DNA of 64,000 bases from Oscillatoriales cyanobacterium CG2_30_40_61. GTDB lineage: Bacteria; Cyanobacteriota; Cyanobacteriia; Cyanobacteriales; Microcoleaceae. The notes under the pieces are model-generated. The model had not been told where the DNA came from. It saw only the letters and a list, made by a program, of their open reading frames with translations, and did not search any database. The stretch is taken from the NCBI GenBank assembly GCA_001873365.1, contig MNYZ01000097.1, positions 46,470 through 110,469 of the forward strand, written 5' to 3'. Positions 63,727 to 64,000 of the stretch are shown one piece after another. The translations under genes were made by a program, and so were the position numbers. Positions within the stretch are counted from its first letter, which is position 1, and each line of letters opens with the position of its first letter.

Positions 63727-64000
63727 TTAACTTGATGCACTGGTATAGAATTTTAAGGCAAATTCCCAAAATTTAGCCGAAATTAATAATAATCCCAGGG
63801 CTAATAATCCCGAACCTATCACCCAGGATATTTCAGTTTTTCCTAGAATTGATTCGGCTGGAATAGTTGTTAAAAATGCAACGGGAACAATAAAGGTAAA
63901 AAAGAAGCGATAGGCGATGGGATAGGCTACCATGGGATATCTTCCCGCTTCTAATAATCCCCGTAATACTTCCGTAACATTATAAATTTTAACAAACCAA
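63727..64000 (-). CDS. ABC-2 type transporter permease, 3' part (cut by window end)
   Basis: The frame runs through the window edge at 64000, so only the C-terminal ~90 residues are seen. It reads WFVKIYNVTEVLRGLLEAGR and then YPMVAYPIAYRFFFTFIVPV, followed by two hydrophobic spans, and ends FYTSASS. The E-x-GRYP(M/V)xxYP pattern followed by spans is typical of the ABC-2 family permeases (DUF990-like) that pair with a separate ATPase. The substrate cannot be told. The ATP-binding partner would be beyond the window. Confidence 0.8.
   Translation of the reverse strand, partial: WFVKIYNVTEVLRGLLEAGRYPMVAYPIAYRFFFTFIVPVAFLTTIPAESILGKTEISWVIGSGLLALGLLLISAKFWEFALKFYTSASS

Overview
The window reads as a filamentous, non-heterocystous cyanobacterium of the Oscillatoriales, most like Planktothrix. 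The reasons are the carboxysome gene ccmP, the myxoxanthophyll pair cruF/cruG, HIP1 octamers (GCGATCGC), many 7-bp tandem repeats, and a palindromic repeat family built on AGAAACCGGGTTTCT. Genus is an inference from style. No rRNA, tRNA or CRISPR array was found.

Layout. 1-9.6 kb: a repeat-rich edge, a zinc-ribbon Ser/Thr kinase, an exported protein of unknown role, an ABC-3 metal permease, a large PEP-CTERM/VIT-VWA protein, then four tandem glycine-rich RRM protein genes with near-identical leaders. Two IS200/IS605-type remnants and a decayed fifth RRM fragment sit among them. 9.9-31 kb is mostly housekeeping: a Cache-HAMP-GGDEF-EAL protein, ssb, a sugar nucleotidyltransferase/phosphomannomutase fusion, acpP-fabF, sat, a pseudo-orthocaspase, and the mltG/DUF3727/ruvX/GNAT run. 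30-46 kb: cruF/cruG, rimM, a TPR protein, an RTX protein, murQ, pentapeptide proteins (one fused to RidA), an AmpG-like permease, a subtilase and a WecB/TagA-type glycosyltransferase. 53.4-64 kb: ccmP, DUF3086-plsY, a Cache-HAMP adenylate/guanylate cyclase, a hemerythrin, dxs, Uma2, a second Ser/Thr kinase, and the end of an ABC-2 permease.

The most unusual part is 46.8-53.4 kb. This 6.6-kb island is bounded by a 25-bp direct repeat (one mismatch) of the last codons of ccmP, as expected of an element inserted at the 3' end of that gene. It appears to have separated ccmP from a pentapeptide gene whose start would otherwise lie about 14 nt downstream. All its genes run on the + strand: a HEAT-like protein with one membrane span, a 45-residue membrane protein, an FtsK/SpoIIIE-type ATPase, a 72-residue helical-hairpin protein, a protein with the same hairpin fused to a PD-(D/E)xK-like nuclease domain, a CdiA-CT-like nuclease toxin and a likely immunity protein. 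I infer a toxin-delivery system that resembles type VII secretion in its logic: an FtsK-like motor, small hairpin proteins, and a hairpin-tagged effector. A FtsK/nuclease defence system is the main alternative. No recombinase is seen in the island.

Two sensor proteins, the GGDEF-EAL protein and the cyclase, share the same N-terminal Cache-HAMP architecture, so one ancestral input module probably feeds both c-di-GMP and cyclic-nucleotide outputs. Both window edges carry Ser/Thr kinases whose 3' ends face an inverted pair of the same 141-bp repeat.
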